DNA of 64,000 bases from Pleodorina starrii (GCA_030267565.1 BRXU01000004.1:3602501-3666500), one strand, 5' to 3'. Positions 12,936 through 24,440 are shown, numbered from the stretch's first letter. The notes: a model not told the origin generated them from the sequence alone. Numbers and translations are program-made.

Positions 12936-13337
12936 CGTGCAGGGTAGTTGGGGTGGGGAAGGGAGAAGGTGCGGGTGCGGGTTGGGATGCGGCGGGAAAG
13001 GGCGTGAGGGTCCGGCTGCGCGCGGGGCGTTGTGGACTCGGCGGTCCCTCCCGCCGTGTGGTGCAGGGCCTGTGGGTTGATGGGACGGAGGCTGAGGCGC
13101 TTGGCTGCGAGTGGGCCCGCAGATGAAGGGTCCTCGCAGAGCGCACAGCCCCGGTGGCCCGTGCCACGTCTGCTCTCAGGGCTGACGGTGAGGCCGCGGC
13201 TGCCGGGCGGGGCGGGGCGGGGCGAGCGGTCACTTATGATGCGGCACCGCCGCGGGCGTGGCCTTTGGGGCTGGCTTAGCGTCGCTGAGTGCTCCTTGCG
13301 ATCTTTGCCGGAAGCAGAACGCTTTCTCATGTATCTT

Positions 13338-13342
13338 TGTAA
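13338..13342 (+). terminator. Candidate TGTAA poly(A) signal of the THO6-like gene
   Basis: TGTAA about 400 nt after the stop codon at 12935, the first one seen downstream on the plus strand. Confidence 0.4.
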
Positions 13343-14440
13343 CCCAGATCGGGCGAAGACCACCAGGTTGGTACCGGTGGGCTTGCGGGACAGATGCGGC
13401 GCCACGCCCGCTACACGTGGGGGCACGGAGGCCTGGAGAAGCTAATGGGTTGGCGATGTTCACCGGCATACGAAAGTTGGAGCGGGCACAGGGCAGGCTT
13501 CGTGATCCTACATCTGCAGGAGTATGGGGTGGCGCAGATACGGTACTGCGGCTCGCAGCTGTACACAGCCCCGAATTGTTGCTGCAGCAGCGACAGTAGC
13601 AGCGGCAGCTGCACTGGGCGGCCTGGGCATTGGTGCCGAAGCCCCCGAGAGGACGCACAGGACAGAGGATGAATAGACGAAAACAGTCGGGCGCTCTGTT
13701 CAGCTGCTGTCCGCACCCTCCAGGGGTGGGCGCCGGAAGAGCGCACACGTCACGTTGCTGGATGGTCCCCCGTAGTAGGGGACACCCCCCGCGCGCGTAT
13801 GGTCGCGTATGGTCGCCGTTAGTATTGGCTCCCGTATCGGCAGGCGCAAGGGATGCCCTCTCCGGTCGGCCGCCGGTGTCTTCCAAACCAAAGCTGAATG
13901 AAATCCGCTCATTAACTGCAAACGGTAACTCACAGCGTGGCCCGACAAGGTTTTGCCAGGGTTTTATACAACTAGTGGGGTTATGGCGTTTTCACCATCG
14001 AAACGCTGACCATCTAGAGTCATGACAGCGCACATGTTTACATCAGGTAACGCAGTCGCCATGTCACGACACACAGCGTAATTGACACAGCGTGTCGAAA
14101 GCCTGGATTGTACGGTCTACACCAGGAAACCCCTCCTCGGTCAAGGAGGGGGGAATGCCGCGGAATCTACTCCGGAAGACGGGATCTGAGTGTCGTCACT
14201 CCGGCGATCACTGCCTGAGCGGGAGCTGAGTGCCGCTCATGATCCAAGTACGGCAGGATCCCTAAGCCCGGCTACGATAGAAAGGCCCGGTCAGGCCTGC
14301 CCAACAAGCTCGAGTCACCTTTACCAGTCTGCAGTACGGATGCAGATGTCTTTGGCCGCTAGATTCAGTCACATATGTTGGGCGCGGAGCACTACCCGAT
14401 GTGCCAGAGACGCAGTGTGTCGTGACAGCCAGCTGCAGAT
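13343..14440. other. Gene-poor stretch, nothing recognised
   Basis: About 1.1 kb with no supported coding region. Around 13796-13818 there is a short 11-bp direct repeat containing GTATGGTCGC. ORFs here lack homology that I recognise and have no consistent splice partners. Confidence 0.4.
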
Positions 14441-14920
14441 TCTGGCGATGCGGTCATAAGCAGGACACGCCAGAAATACGTGCCACTCGTCTTCAACCGC
14501 ACCGGTACTACACATAGGACAAACTCGTGGCTGTTAAAACAATTGGAGGGCGGTCCCTCACCCTAGAATGGGCCCAGAAAGCTTCCCACACTGTAACATA
14601 CAAGAAAAACATAGGACAGACACGGTTACAGATGCTCTTGTTCTACCATTAGGGCGGTTAACCGCAATCGCCCAGCAACACAGGCGGAAACGAATCAAGC
14701 TCCGATGATGACTGGAGGGGATATACGTGTTGAGGTGGCTGGAGTCGCCCATCCAACGCTCGTAACGACACATCTTTACTCTCGGCCGACGGTTATCAGA
14801 AACAAACTCACGAGGGTCTACAGTGAGACGCTCATTTGCCCAACCCGCGTCCAGCCTGTCCTTCAGCTCACCAAGCAGCAAGGGAACATCCAACACTCTG
14901 TGTCAGGCGCCGATGGACGC
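14441..14920 (-). mobile_element. Decayed non-LTR retrotransposon fragment (C-terminal end of reverse transcriptase ORF)
   Basis: Read on the minus strand, about 14896-14640 encodes a segment including RLTVDPREFVSDNRR and YIPSSHHRSLIRFRLC, the region just after the RT domain in L1-type elements. After a roughly 100-bp out-of-frame or intron-like stretch, about 14531-14455 encodes RVCPMCSTGAVEDEWHVFLA followed by CPAYDRI. That is a C-x2-C-x9-H-x4-C zinc-binding motif characteristic of plant and algal LINE proteins. No RT catalytic domain, endonuclease or intact ORF was found nearby, so this is a 5'-truncated, broken copy. The clade cannot be set from this piece. Confidence 0.7.
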
Positions 14921-14945
14921 TCGCGGCGCCGACGACACGATTTTT
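14905..14945. repeat. Short dispersed repeat, copy 1
   Basis: About 40 bp beginning GTGTCAGGCGCCGATGGACG and continuing to the CGCCGACGACACG part recurs with few changes at 21737-21777. It abuts the 5' side of the LINE fragment, so it may be part of that element or of another one. Confidence 0.5.
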
Positions 14946-17065
14946 TACACGAAAAAGTGTTTTATAAGGGCCTGCAGCGATCCCGGAATTGGACATCGTT
15001 GTCGGGTTGTGGTATGTGTGTTCGCGTGAGATAGTGTACGGCCCTGGACTTTAACGTAGCGCTGGGCGGAGCGCACCGTTCCGGTGTTGCGGCCTGTTTG
15101 GTGCGTGGCCCGATCGAAAACCCCAGGACACCGTGCCCAAGAGCGTACGCATACTAGACGTATGACCCAGGCCAAGGCCCCGCACCCCCCCCCCGCTGCC
15201 CCTGCCGGTGCTGATGTTCAAGTCGCCCTTGCGACTGCTGCTGCTTCCGTGCGTTCAGCTGCACGTGCCAGCATTGTCAATGTTGAATACCCAGGGCCTG
15301 GCAGCGCAGGATCGCGCCCTTACTGTGCTCGCATCAGCGGTCGCCGCTTCTCGAGCATGGCTATTGTATCGTTCCCTGCACCCAATGCCGCTCTCGTCTG
15401 TGCCGGCACGGTGCTGTAGCCGTACCGCCGTAGCCGTACCGCTTCTGTGCCGTAGCGCTGATTCAGCCCTTGCCGTGGCATTCGCCGCCGAACGCATCAT
15501 CTGCAAGATCGGCTGCGCGGTTGACGCCACCACCGGATTGAACCCGACCTCATGACCAGCCTCAACCCTCAAGCCTCTGCGCTTCCAGCCGCGCCTGGTT
15601 CGGAAGCCCTGCGTGTGTGCATAGTCCTCCGCACACACTGTCTGTCATGAGCTCTACTGTGGTGTCTGCTGCTCCCTCGGTCTCGCACACATTCATGGTA
15701 ACTTGCCTGTAGCTGCAAGCGGCATTACCGGCCCCACCCACGGACTCCGTGCCTCCAGCAACCGCACTGCAGTCCGCTCCCGGGCCTCCGTCCTGCACAG
15801 CCCGCTCGAGCACATTATGGCTCTGCTGCATTTGCCGCATGTCTCACTTCGCAACGAGCTAGCCCAGGTGGGGCCGCCCTGCCCCACAAGCCATTCCTGC
15901 TCAGGCCGCATCCCATGCTCGCGTGTCAGCCTGCGCAGCGTAGCTCCAAATGTCCCTAACTTCGGCCAGATGTCATTTTGTTCAATATAAGGCCCTATCG
16001 ACGGCCGCGACGCTCCCAAATTGGCGCTAATTACTTTTCCATATGTGTTAGATTATGTGACCGCGATAGAAGCGGCCCAGGAGCGGCGCTGGTTTGCGAC
16101 TGGGATGCCGCTGTTTCGGCCATCGTGCCTAAATTCGGCCACTTCGTAAAGTCGGAAAAAATATTGCCCAATCGCATGTTTAACGACATACAAGCGTTCA
16201 TATAACATTGTTATGAAGTAAAGCCAAGGTCTGGACCTGTCCGGTTGGGGGCGCCGCCAAGGTTGTTGCTGCCGCTTGACCCGTGGGCCCGAGGCGTCCG
16301 TGTGGCGCGCGATCGCTTGACACCAGTTATGTTAAAGTCAGCAAAGCTCCCGGCCCCTCTGTGGGCCGTATTGACTGCTACGACTTCTCTTCGTATATGG
16401 GTGTTGCTCACTCACAACAAGTTACGCCCCCGACAGTGGCCAGAAGTACTGGAAAAGCAACTAATATAACAAGGCAACTCAACAGGGCCATAACCGCGCG
16501 TTGGCGCATGTCAGAACTCGCGGTGAAGACAACTGGCCGAAATTTTCAAGGATCGTTTCGGCCGGGACGGCCCAGTCCGGAAGGTTAACACAGCTGGCGC
16601 ATATCACAGTTTGATTAATATGTATAAAAAAAATTTGGTTACAAAGGCCATGGGTGTACGGAAGCGATTTGAGTGCGACAATCGCGAAAAACGCTTACTG
16701 GCCGAATTTAGGCGCACCCAATATTTAGGCAACCCTAGGCAACTTTGGAGCTATGTATGCTCCGGAGTCGGCCTCCTACGTCCTGCGCCTCGCGCATGCG
16801 TAACCGGCGCTTGGCATCCAAGCGCCGTTTATATTGGACGTGTTAGTTCTTTTAATCGCGGTGGCGGTCCAAAGCTCTCCGCGCATTGCGCCAACCGTTT
16901 GCGTAACCGTCACAGCTCGCCATCTGGTCTTTAATATGTATTACCTTCCCTAGCTGTCGTTTGTTGATACTCCTTCGCGCTGACTTTGCATTGCCCGCTT
17001 TCGGCTCTGAAATGTCCGCTTCCTGGTTTCGGCCTTCTCCATCTCGGACCCCCTTGCAACCCTCA
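14946..17065. other. Gene-poor stretch, possibly old transposon sequence
   Basis: About 2.1 kb without a supported gene. Part 15190-15900 is Ala/Pro/Ser-coding in several short interrupted frames and could be a decayed element, but no domain is recognisable. Part 16000-16650 is unusually AT-rich for this window. No terminal repeats were identified by eye. Confidence 0.35.
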
Positions 17066-17367
17066 GCACGTACCAAAGGAAAGGCGATGATGCATGCGCA
17101 AGGCGCAGGAGGAGTATGGCCGGAACCGGAGTATACGAACAGATACGAACGATGCGCAGTGAGAGTGACAAACGAGGATGTCATAACCTTCTGAGGCAAT
17201 CGAAATGACAGAGGCAGAGCACATAAACACATTCCAAAATGTGGCATAAAAAATGGAATCCATTTGTTTGAGGCAAAGCACGGGAGCACGAACAGGGGGA
17301 CCCGGTTCCGGCCATACTCCTCCTGCGCCTTGCGCATGCGCCATCGCCTTTCTTTGATTTGGTACGT
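17066..17367. mobile_element. Hairpin element with about 63-bp inverted terminal repeats (MITE-like)
   Basis: The segment 17066-17129 is nearly the reverse complement of 17302-17367. Both arms contain GCGCAAGGCGCAGGAGGAGT or its complement, flanked by TACCAAA and ending GGCCGGAACCGG. The arms differ by a few substitutions and small gaps. The 170-bp loop carries no recognised gene. Structure fits a small non-autonomous DNA transposon or foldback element. A target-site duplication was not confirmed. Confidence 0.6.
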
Positions 17368-17378
17368 GCCTGTACGTG

Positions 17379-17452
17379 TGCTTTTTAGGATACACGTGTG
17401 CTTTTTTAGGATACGTGTGCGTTTTTAGGATACGTGTGCTTTTCTCTTTAGG
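17379..17452. repeat. Tandem repeat with GGATACGTGTGC core
   Basis: Four imperfect copies of a unit of about 17-19 bp combining GTGTGCTTTTT with AGGATACGT, directly following the hairpin element. Spacing and T-run length vary between copies. Confidence 0.75.
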
Positions 17453-18120
17453 CCGGTCCCATCGCAGAGGGGGTGCCTTGACTCCGATTCCCCTGGATTC
17501 CCTTTTGCCTCCCCCTTCGCTAGCATGGGTACCGATTCGTTTCAGGGAATCGGAATTGGCACACGTAGTCGAAGACATTCATTTCCCAGCGTGGGATTCC
17601 TTTCCAATGTGGCAATTTCGCCGTTGATTTGGTTAGTGACCTGGTCTACATGTTCTAATGAACATTAGACCCACAGAGTCGTGCGATCGCACTATGTAGC
17701 TGTTATCCAACTCTCTGTAATTCATTCATTCAATTCACTTGGTGGTTCGTTCTGGCATACGCGCATACCATGGGCAACTATTAAACAACAGCACGTCGCC
17801 TCTGACTTACAATTGTACGGGCCCTGCCTCACCATCTCACCACGCAGCGCACCCGTCACGGCCGTCCTCAAGGCGCTTTCCCTTCTCGGACCCCCTCTCG
17901 CCTCGCCGCTCTTCGCCTCCGCCTAACATACTTCCACACTTGCTGTTCTCAGTCCCTTAACGGCCTCTCATCCTGCTGCGAAGCCGCTGACAACTGAACG
18001 CGGTTGGACCGCCCCATTATCGGGCCACGTGTGTACTGCGGGATAACATTCCGGGATCACAACTCCTCTGGTGCTTAACCCTTCATTCATTGCTCTTAGG
18101 ACCAATTCCGGGTATATGTT
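17453..18120. other. Intergenic, nothing recognised
   Basis: About 670 bp between the tandem repeat and the start of the duplicated glycoprotein unit. No ORF with recognisable content. Confidence 0.35.
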
Positions 18121-18364
18121 ACGCAGTTCGCTCGTTTGACCCCCCAAGTTGCAGTGGCGTACTGGCGATCGACTGGCCGTTGGAATCTGGAAGGTTCAGG
18201 AAGGTTAGTTTGGTGCCTCCCGTTACATAATCGTCCATAAAAGGCGACCAGCTGCAGAAGATTACCTGTTACTACCTCCACGTCACCAGACTAAGGAGCG
18301 ACGCTTTTCCTGAGGACCGAACTTTCAGTAGGCTCGAGCTACCCCAGCCTCCCGGCCGGGCAAA

Positions 18365-20222
18365 ATGGCCAGCAGGTTCTGGGTATCGGCAGTCCTCCTT
18401 CTTCTCTCTTTATTTGCGCCTAATTCGATAAGTAAGTTGGATATTGGCTTATTTGGGTTTTACGGTTTCATGATAAGTCGCCCAGCCTGCACGATTGCTT
18501 AAAAAGGGAGCGTCATCAAGCCAATGTCGTAAATTGCCACTGCGTGTATGGTAGGCGCGTTCGGGAGGACCGTTATCAAGGTCAATGTAAAATCGCTTGT
18601 GTTGCGACGCTTCTCCGATCTTCCCATCTGGGGGCGCACGGCACACACTCACACATATCGCCCCCCCAAACTGAGCCCTTGAAGCCGGTAATGTTGGTGT
18701 CAATACATCAATGCATAATTAAGTTACAATATAGAAGAGCAGAATTATTCGGATGTCTTGCCAGTCACATTTCGCATTAGGTGCACGTCCTTAGGCCGGT
18801 CGCGACGTGCACATGCCGACGAGAGTGCAAGGCTCCGCTACAGGTGCTCGCATAGAGACGCTTGCCAGCTTTAAAATTATGACGGGGCATGTACACGTTT
18901 TCTTGTGTTGGGCGGAGCCGCAAACGACGGCAACGTGTGTGCATTTGCGGCTTGGCGTCCAACAGCCAGTTTGCCCCTCATAGTTTGTCCCTTGCCACCT
19001 TTATTTTTACCTTCTATGTTATTGATTTGGGTTTCTGAAACCAAAAGGGGTATATGTCCCCGGAAACGGCGGCCCTTACGCGTGGGACCCAAATAAAGCA
19101 GTACGGTAAAAGGCAATAAAAGGCAGTACGACACGCAACGCGCAATTGCTTTGGGCGTGCTCACTGCAAACTTACGATTGCCGTAAAGGAGGCGGAACTG
19201 TATGAGGAACGGGGCGCACAAAAAAAGCCGGGCAAAGCAGGGCAGGGCTACATATTGGCCCTCATGACGCACTATGCACATTTGTTTGGACGTCGTGCCC
19301 TAAAACAACACACATTCAAATTCCCAATTACGTTCATTCACTCCTTAGGACTTGGCGAAATCGCTTGGATGTGTCAAATCTGGATTTCGGTTCCCCTTGC
19401 AACCTTCGCATACTAAACACCTTGTCTGGCCCCGCCTGCTTCCGCCCTGTAGCCGCAGCAAAATCGTCATCGCCGCGCCGCAACCGGCTATCGCCGCGCC
19501 CCAGCCCGCTGCCCCCCCGCATCCCTTCACCGCCGCGCAAATCCTCTCCGCCGCGCCCTTTCCCGCCGCCACCACCACCCAGCCCCCTGTCGGCCGTGGC
19601 TTCACCGCAGCCGCAGTACTACATGAGCTTTGGACGCTGCGTGGGGTCGCTGCAAAAACAGCAGTACGGCAACTGGGTCATGACCCGATCCTGGAGCACA
19701 CAAGTCCGCGGCCGTCTCACGCTCCTGCTCGACACGCGCAACATGACGCACGTCGCAAATGCCTCTGGCGTCGCCAGCCCCGTAGACTTTCCCATGGAGC
19801 ACTTGTACTTGGCCTACTGGAATACCAGTGCGGTGCGCGCATTTGCGCCTTGGCTGGAGGACACGCCGTACAAGGAGACCACGTCCAACTACATTGTTTC
19901 GGTCAACGGTCAGCCACTCGTCACTGTCAGGGACCTGAAGAACCAGGGACCGCGTACTGAGACGTCGACGACGTACAGCCTCAAGGCGTCGCTAGGAAAT
20001 ACGACAACACCGTCCACGATGCCGTACACGATTGTGATCAGCAAGAACTGCGCCATAGCCGCCGACTGTGGCGCCGTCCCCGACCCCGCGGTTGTGTTCA
20101 CATCGCCCTGGGGGCACGTGGTTTGGTCGGTTTGGGCCGTGTCGCAGCCGATGACGGTGAACGGCGTGTACATGCAAAATCACGCCTGGTGTCCGGTGCA
20201 GTCGGCACTCAACATGCGCTGA
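18365..20222 (+). CDS. Secreted proline-rich glycoprotein, paralogue A
   Basis: Two exons, 18365-18431 and about 19459-20222 (acceptor could be 6 nt earlier), giving 276 residues. Exon 1 encodes a textbook signal peptide, [19 protein letters not shown], ending in phase 1 before GTAAGT. Exon 2 starts with a Ser-Pro/Arg-Pro segment of about 45 residues (PSPLPPRIPSPPRK type, likely hydroxylated and glycosylated), then about 190 residues starting YYMSFGRCV. This domain contains [30 protein letters not shown], four conserved Cys (GRC, KNC, ADC, AWC) and ends near NGVYMQNHAWCPV. Signal peptide, SP-rich linker and globular domain resemble pherophorin architecture, but the pherophorin Cys pattern was not seen. 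Function unknown; probably extracellular matrix. The intron is 1 kb because of an insertion. Confidence 0.8.
18671..19414. mobile_element. Insertion of about 744 bp in the intron of glycoprotein gene A
   Basis: The intron of paralogue B reads straight from the CCCCCCAAA run into ACACCTTGTCTGG, whereas in A this junction is interrupted by 744 bp of lower-GC sequence. It has no long ORF. A short stem (GCCGCAAA ... TTTGCGGC, about 18911-18947) is visible. It could equally be an ancestral segment deleted from B; no clear target duplication or terminal repeats were recognised. Confidence 0.5.
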
Positions 20223-20606
20223 CGGACCCGGGGCGGGAAGTCGGGCGCGAGGGGAAAGGACGAAGGAGGGCAGGATGAAGGGAGGACATGGCAGATGGAG
20301 GGAAGGAGGAAAGGAGGCCTAGTGGGGAGGGATGGAGGGATGGAGAGGAAACGGAGTGTGATGGAGGAAGTGGGATGGAGTGATGTGGCTGTTTGTGGCT
20401 TTCAGTGGCGTGTTCGATGGCAGGTTTGGCCGTTAGGTAATACCCTTGCGATATTTAAGCTGGTGTTGCCGGGCTTCTGTGGTTGGGGCCGGCTGTGGTC
20501 GGTCGCGTGACGAAAATCGTGTCTGCTTTACCCGCCAAAATGAGGTGCACGTGCCAAAACTCTTTTGTTGTCTTCCCCGTCGCCCCTCATTTTCACCAAA
20601 GACACC
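20223..20606. other. 3' flank of gene A, G/A-rich
   Basis: Purine-rich stretch (20240-20390) with GGAGGAAGG-type runs, shared with the 3' flank of gene B, then sequence also shared with B. No TGTAA was seen close to the stop. Confidence 0.4.
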
Positions 20607-21525
20607 ATCAATAGCTTAGTTCCGAAGGAGCGCAGCGATCGTAGGAACTGAGCAAGGTTTGGTACGGCATAGTACGGCTGACTGAAGCTGTGTAGCTCGC
20701 GCGCTCTCCTGTTTCGGCATTCTGCCTTTCACAGTAGAGAGCACTCACTTCGCTGTGAGTGACCACTTTCCCTCCCTTGTCGCCCGAGCCTCCCCGGGCT
20801 CGTGCCCCCTCCCGTGGTCACTGTCCCCCTCAGTGCTGGCGGCGGCTTTGCTGCGGCGGCCCGGCCGGCCAGCTTCTGGCGCGCCGCGGGCGTGGGGGGG
20901 GGGGCGTCCTTGGGTTTTTGTTGGGGGGTGGTGGCGCTCTGACAGATGGCCGTGCTCGCGGACCGGGATCAGCCCTCCGCTCAGGGGGCCGTGGGCGGCA
21001 AGGGGCCAGCCCTCCGCCGGGTTTGGGGGGGAAAGGTGCCAGGCATGTCCTTGTGTGTTCGGCCGGCTGGGGTGGCGGCGGGGTTTTTAGGCTTGTGGCC
21101 CCTGTTCCCGTTTTTCCCCGCCGCGTTTGCCCCGCTTTGTTTCGTGTTTTGGGAAGCATGGGGGTTGCTTAGGCGTGTTCGCCGGCTTGGGTGCCGGGTC
21201 GGCGCTGTGGTTGTTTGTTGACCGTGTGGCGGCCCTGGGCCGCGTTCGTGCTCGCCGGCTCGCCGCTGCACGCTTTGGGGCATTTGGCTGTCGTGTTTGC
21301 CTCTGGCCGCCTTGCCCCGCGGGGCTTTTGTCTGTCGCGTGCCTGTGGTGCGCTTCGCTTCTTGGTGTGCGCGCTTCGGCGCGCCGCGCTCGCTTTCGTT
21401 GCGGGTGTCTGCTCTCTGCAGTGTGAATGGTCCATCGTCAGGCCACTCTCTCGCACTCTTCGTGCCCTGTTTTCTCGGCGGTTCTCCTCGCATATTTGCG
21501 GAAGTCAGCCAATAAAGAGTACCAA
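20607..21525. mobile_element. Insertion of about 920 bp in the 3' flank of unit A
   Basis: Unit B is continuous from AAAGACACC into GTGGCGGTGTTTGCG. Unit A has about 920 bp between the equivalent points. The inserted stretch is rich in GC and G/T, and begins near an imperfect inverted repeat, AGTTCC ... GGAACT (20628-20660). ORFs in it look like shadows of biased composition, with no recognised transposase or RT. Confidence 0.5.
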
Positions 21526-21736
21526 ACGTGGCGATGTTTGCGCGCGGCCACCGTTCCGTTCTGCCGCACCCGGACATGTGAGGAGATGTGCCGCATGAGC
21601 CCTATGGCGTTTTCAACACGCCCATTGATGCATTGCCGCTGCGTTATATCTTCTTTCGTCATAATCATGGGCTAAGGCCAGGAACTTCATCTATGCCTGC
21701 TTCATTTTTCGCGCCCGACGTTGTCGTATTCGCCTG

Positions 21737-21777
21737 TGTCAGGCGCCGATGGACGCTCACAGCGCCGAAGATACGTT
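21737..21777. repeat. Short dispersed repeat, copy 2
   Basis: Second copy of the roughly 40-bp repeat also found at 14905-14945, starting GTGTCAGGCGCCGATGGACG. Here it lies just upstream of duplication unit B. Confidence 0.5.
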
Positions 21778-21804
21778 TTATAAATTTTAAAGTTTAAAGA
21801 TACG

Positions 21805-24440
21805 CCCTTCGCTCGTTTGATCCCTCAAGTTGCAGTGGCGATCGACCGGCCGTTGGAACAACCGAAGGTTAGTTTGGTACCTCCTGTTACAAAATAATCG
21901 ACCATAGAGGGCGACCAGCTGCAGAAATTTATCTGTTCCTACCGTTATGTAACCAGGCTAAGGAACGTGGTTATTCCTGGGGAAAGGACTTGCAGTGGGC
22001 TCGAGCTACACCAGCCTCCCGGCCGGGCAAAATGGCCAGGTTCTGGGTATCGGCAGTCCTCCTTCTTCTCTCTTTATTTGCGCCTGGTTCGATAAGTAAG
22101 TTGGATAATGGCTTATTTGGGTTTTACGGTTTCATGATAAGTCGCCCAGCCTGCACGATTGCTTAATAGGGCGCGTCATCAAGCCGTTGTCACAAATTGC
22201 CACTGCGTGTATGGTAGGCGCTTCGGGAGGACCGTTAGCAAGGTCATGCAAGGTTAGCAAAATCGCTCGTGTTGCGACGCGTCTCCGATGTCCCCATCTG
22301 GGGGCGCACGGCACACACATACACATATCGCCCCCCAAAACACCTTGTCTGGCCCCGCCTGCTTCCGCTCTGTAGCCGCAGCAAAACCGCCATCGCCGCC
22401 CCGCAACCCGCCATCGCCGCGCCCCAGCCCGCTGCCGCCCCGCAACCCTTCACCGCCGCGCAAACCCTCTCCGCTGCGCCGCCCGCCGTCGCCGCGCCCT
22501 TTCCCGCCGTCGCCGCGCCCTTTCCCGCCGTCGCCACCACCCAGCCCGCCGCCATCGCCGGCGCTCAGCCCGCTGTCGGCCGTGGCTTCACCGCAGCCGC
22601 AGTACTACATGAGCTTTGGACGCTGCGTGGGGTCGCTGCAAAAACAGCAGTACGGCAACTGGGTCATGACCCGATCCTGGAGCGCACAAGTCCGCGACAG
22701 CCTTACGCTCCTGCTCGACACGCGCAACATGACGCACGTCGCAGAAGCCTTTGGCGTCGCCAGCCCCGTAGACTTCCCCATGCGGCACTTGTACTTGGCC
22801 TACTGGAATACCAGTGCGGTGCGTGCATTTGCGCCTTGGCTGGAGGACAAGCCGTATATGGAGACAACATCGAATTACGTTGTTTCGGTCAACGGCCAGC
22901 GACTCGTCACGGTCAAGGACCTGAAGGACCAGGGACCGCGTACCGAGACTTCGACGACATACAGCCTCAAGGCGTCGCTAGGAAATACGACAACACCGTC
23001 CACGACGCCGTACACGATTGTGATTAGCAAGAACTGCGCCATAGCCGCCGACTGTGACGCCGTCCCCGACCCCGCGGTTGTGTTCACATCGCCCGGGGGG
23101 CACGTGGTTTGGTCGGTTTGGAGCGTGTCGCAGCCGATGACGGTGAACGGCGTGTACATGCAGAATCACGCCTGGTGTCCGGTGCAGTCGGCACTCAACG
23201 TGCCCTGACGGACCCGGGGCGGGAAGTCGGGCAAGAGGGGAAAGGACGAAGGAGGGAAGGATGAAGGGAGGACATGGCAGGGGTAGGGAAGAAGGCTTTG
23301 TAGTGGGGAGGGAGGAAGGGAGGGATGAAGAGGAAGGGGAGTGTGATGGAGGAAGTGGGATGGAGTGATGGGGAGAGTTTTGTAGAGTTTCAGGTGCGAA
23401 GCACACACACAGATTAGCGGAGGAAGGAATGGGTCTGTCCTTTCTGATGACGGGCGAAGCGGCTGCCATGTTACCGCTCCGAAAGCTCCAAATTCTCGAT
23501 TCGTCGCTGTGAAGATCCGTAGCTGCAGAAACCCGACCCACCTGCGTAGCTAAGCTAGCCAAGCGGGGTGAATACCTATGACGCAGGCGGGAATACGGTG
23601 CAAGTCTGGTACCGGTTGAGTATCGCTGGCACTGATTGACAAGCTGTACTGGGCCGGCCATGACACTCGCCGATCGGGGTGGCGCGCGTGGCGGTGGCGG
23701 GAGGCAATGATGTCCACGACTGCAAAATGGATTGAAAGCTGGCCACAGGAGAGGGCCATGCGCCTGTTGCCAGCACGCGTGATGTTTGGAGCTTGGTTGC
23801 GACTGACAGCTCGTTATCGCGTTGCACTAACAAGTAAGATTGGACTGCTGAATCGTGACGTTGGTTGTTGCTGTGTGAGGCTTTCAGTGGCGTGTTCGAT
23901 GGCAGGTTTGGGCGTTAGGTAATACCTGGTGTTGCCGGGCCTCTGTGGTTGGAGCCGGCTGTGGTCAGTCGCGCGTGGCGAAAATCGCGGCTGCTTTGCC
24001 CTTCCAAAATGGCAAGTTTCTGATGTCTCGCGTGCAAATTGCCGCGTGTTATTTATCGAGCTGCACCTCGACTGCAGCGTGCTGAAATTGGATCAAAAGG
24101 GTTGCTTGCCGACTTGCACGTTGGCCTGATCGACCTGATCACAGGCCGTTTCTCGATTCCCGCCGCCCCCGCCCCGGGGCGCCCCGATCTCCACCCCACG
24201 GGCGGATTTCGGCGGGTTTCTGGCCGTGTGTCTAGGGGTGAGGGACCGCGCCACGCGGCCTCGTGAGCTGTCCCTTCTTCATTGTTTCCCATTCATTGAT
24301 GGTGCACGTGCCAAAACTCTTTCGTTGTCTTCCCCGTCGCCCCTCATTGTCACCAAAGACACCGTCGTGGCGGTGTTTGCGCGAAAGGCAACCGTGCCGT
24401 TCTGCCGCAACCGGACATGTGTGGAGATGTGCCGAATGGG
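21805..24440. repeat. Tandem duplication, unit B (contains glycoprotein gene B)
   Basis: Partner of unit A at 18121-21610. It starts immediately downstream of A's right end, so the two form a direct tandem. The upstream regions, the exon 1 segment and exon 2 are highly similar, whereas the 3' flanks have diverged through several indels. Confidence 0.85.
22032..23208 (+). CDS. Secreted proline-rich glycoprotein, paralogue B
   Basis: Two exons, 22032-22095 and about 22382-23208, giving 296 residues. The signal peptide [20 protein letters not shown] differs from A by one missing residue and a Gly. The Pro-rich segment is longer than in A because of extra PSPRPFPPSP-type units (about 22480-22580). 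The C-terminal domain, beginning YYMSFGRCVGSLQ, is almost identical to A, including the four Cys and NGVYMQNHAWCPV, with scattered substitutions. Splice phase (phase 1) is the same in all three paralogues. Both copies look intact, so both may be expressed. Role inferred: extracellular matrix or cell-wall glycoprotein; the domain itself is unassigned. Confidence 0.8.

Larger units (their letters stand above)
18121..21610. repeat. Tandem duplication, unit A (contains glycoprotein gene A)
   Basis: Aligns with unit B (about 21805-24440). Shared blocks are the upstream region and exon 1 (18121-18670 with 21805-22340), the exon 2 region (19415-20370 with 22341-23370), the 3' flank around 20400-20520 with 23880-24000, then 20547-20606 and 21526-21600 with 24300-24435. 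Relative to B, unit A carries about 744 bp extra at 18671-19414 and about 920 bp extra at 20607-21525. Unit B carries extra sequence at about 23385-23878 and 24010-24298. Confidence 0.85.

Noticed and set aside
15084..15419. 111-codon plus-strand frame, possible small gene
   Set aside because: Ala/Pro/Ser-rich, no domain, no splice partners, in a transposon-rich gap.
20755..21598. Overlapping long frames on both strands in the 920-bp insertion
   Set aside because: Frames are open in several phases on both strands because of GC-biased composition; no recognisable protein.
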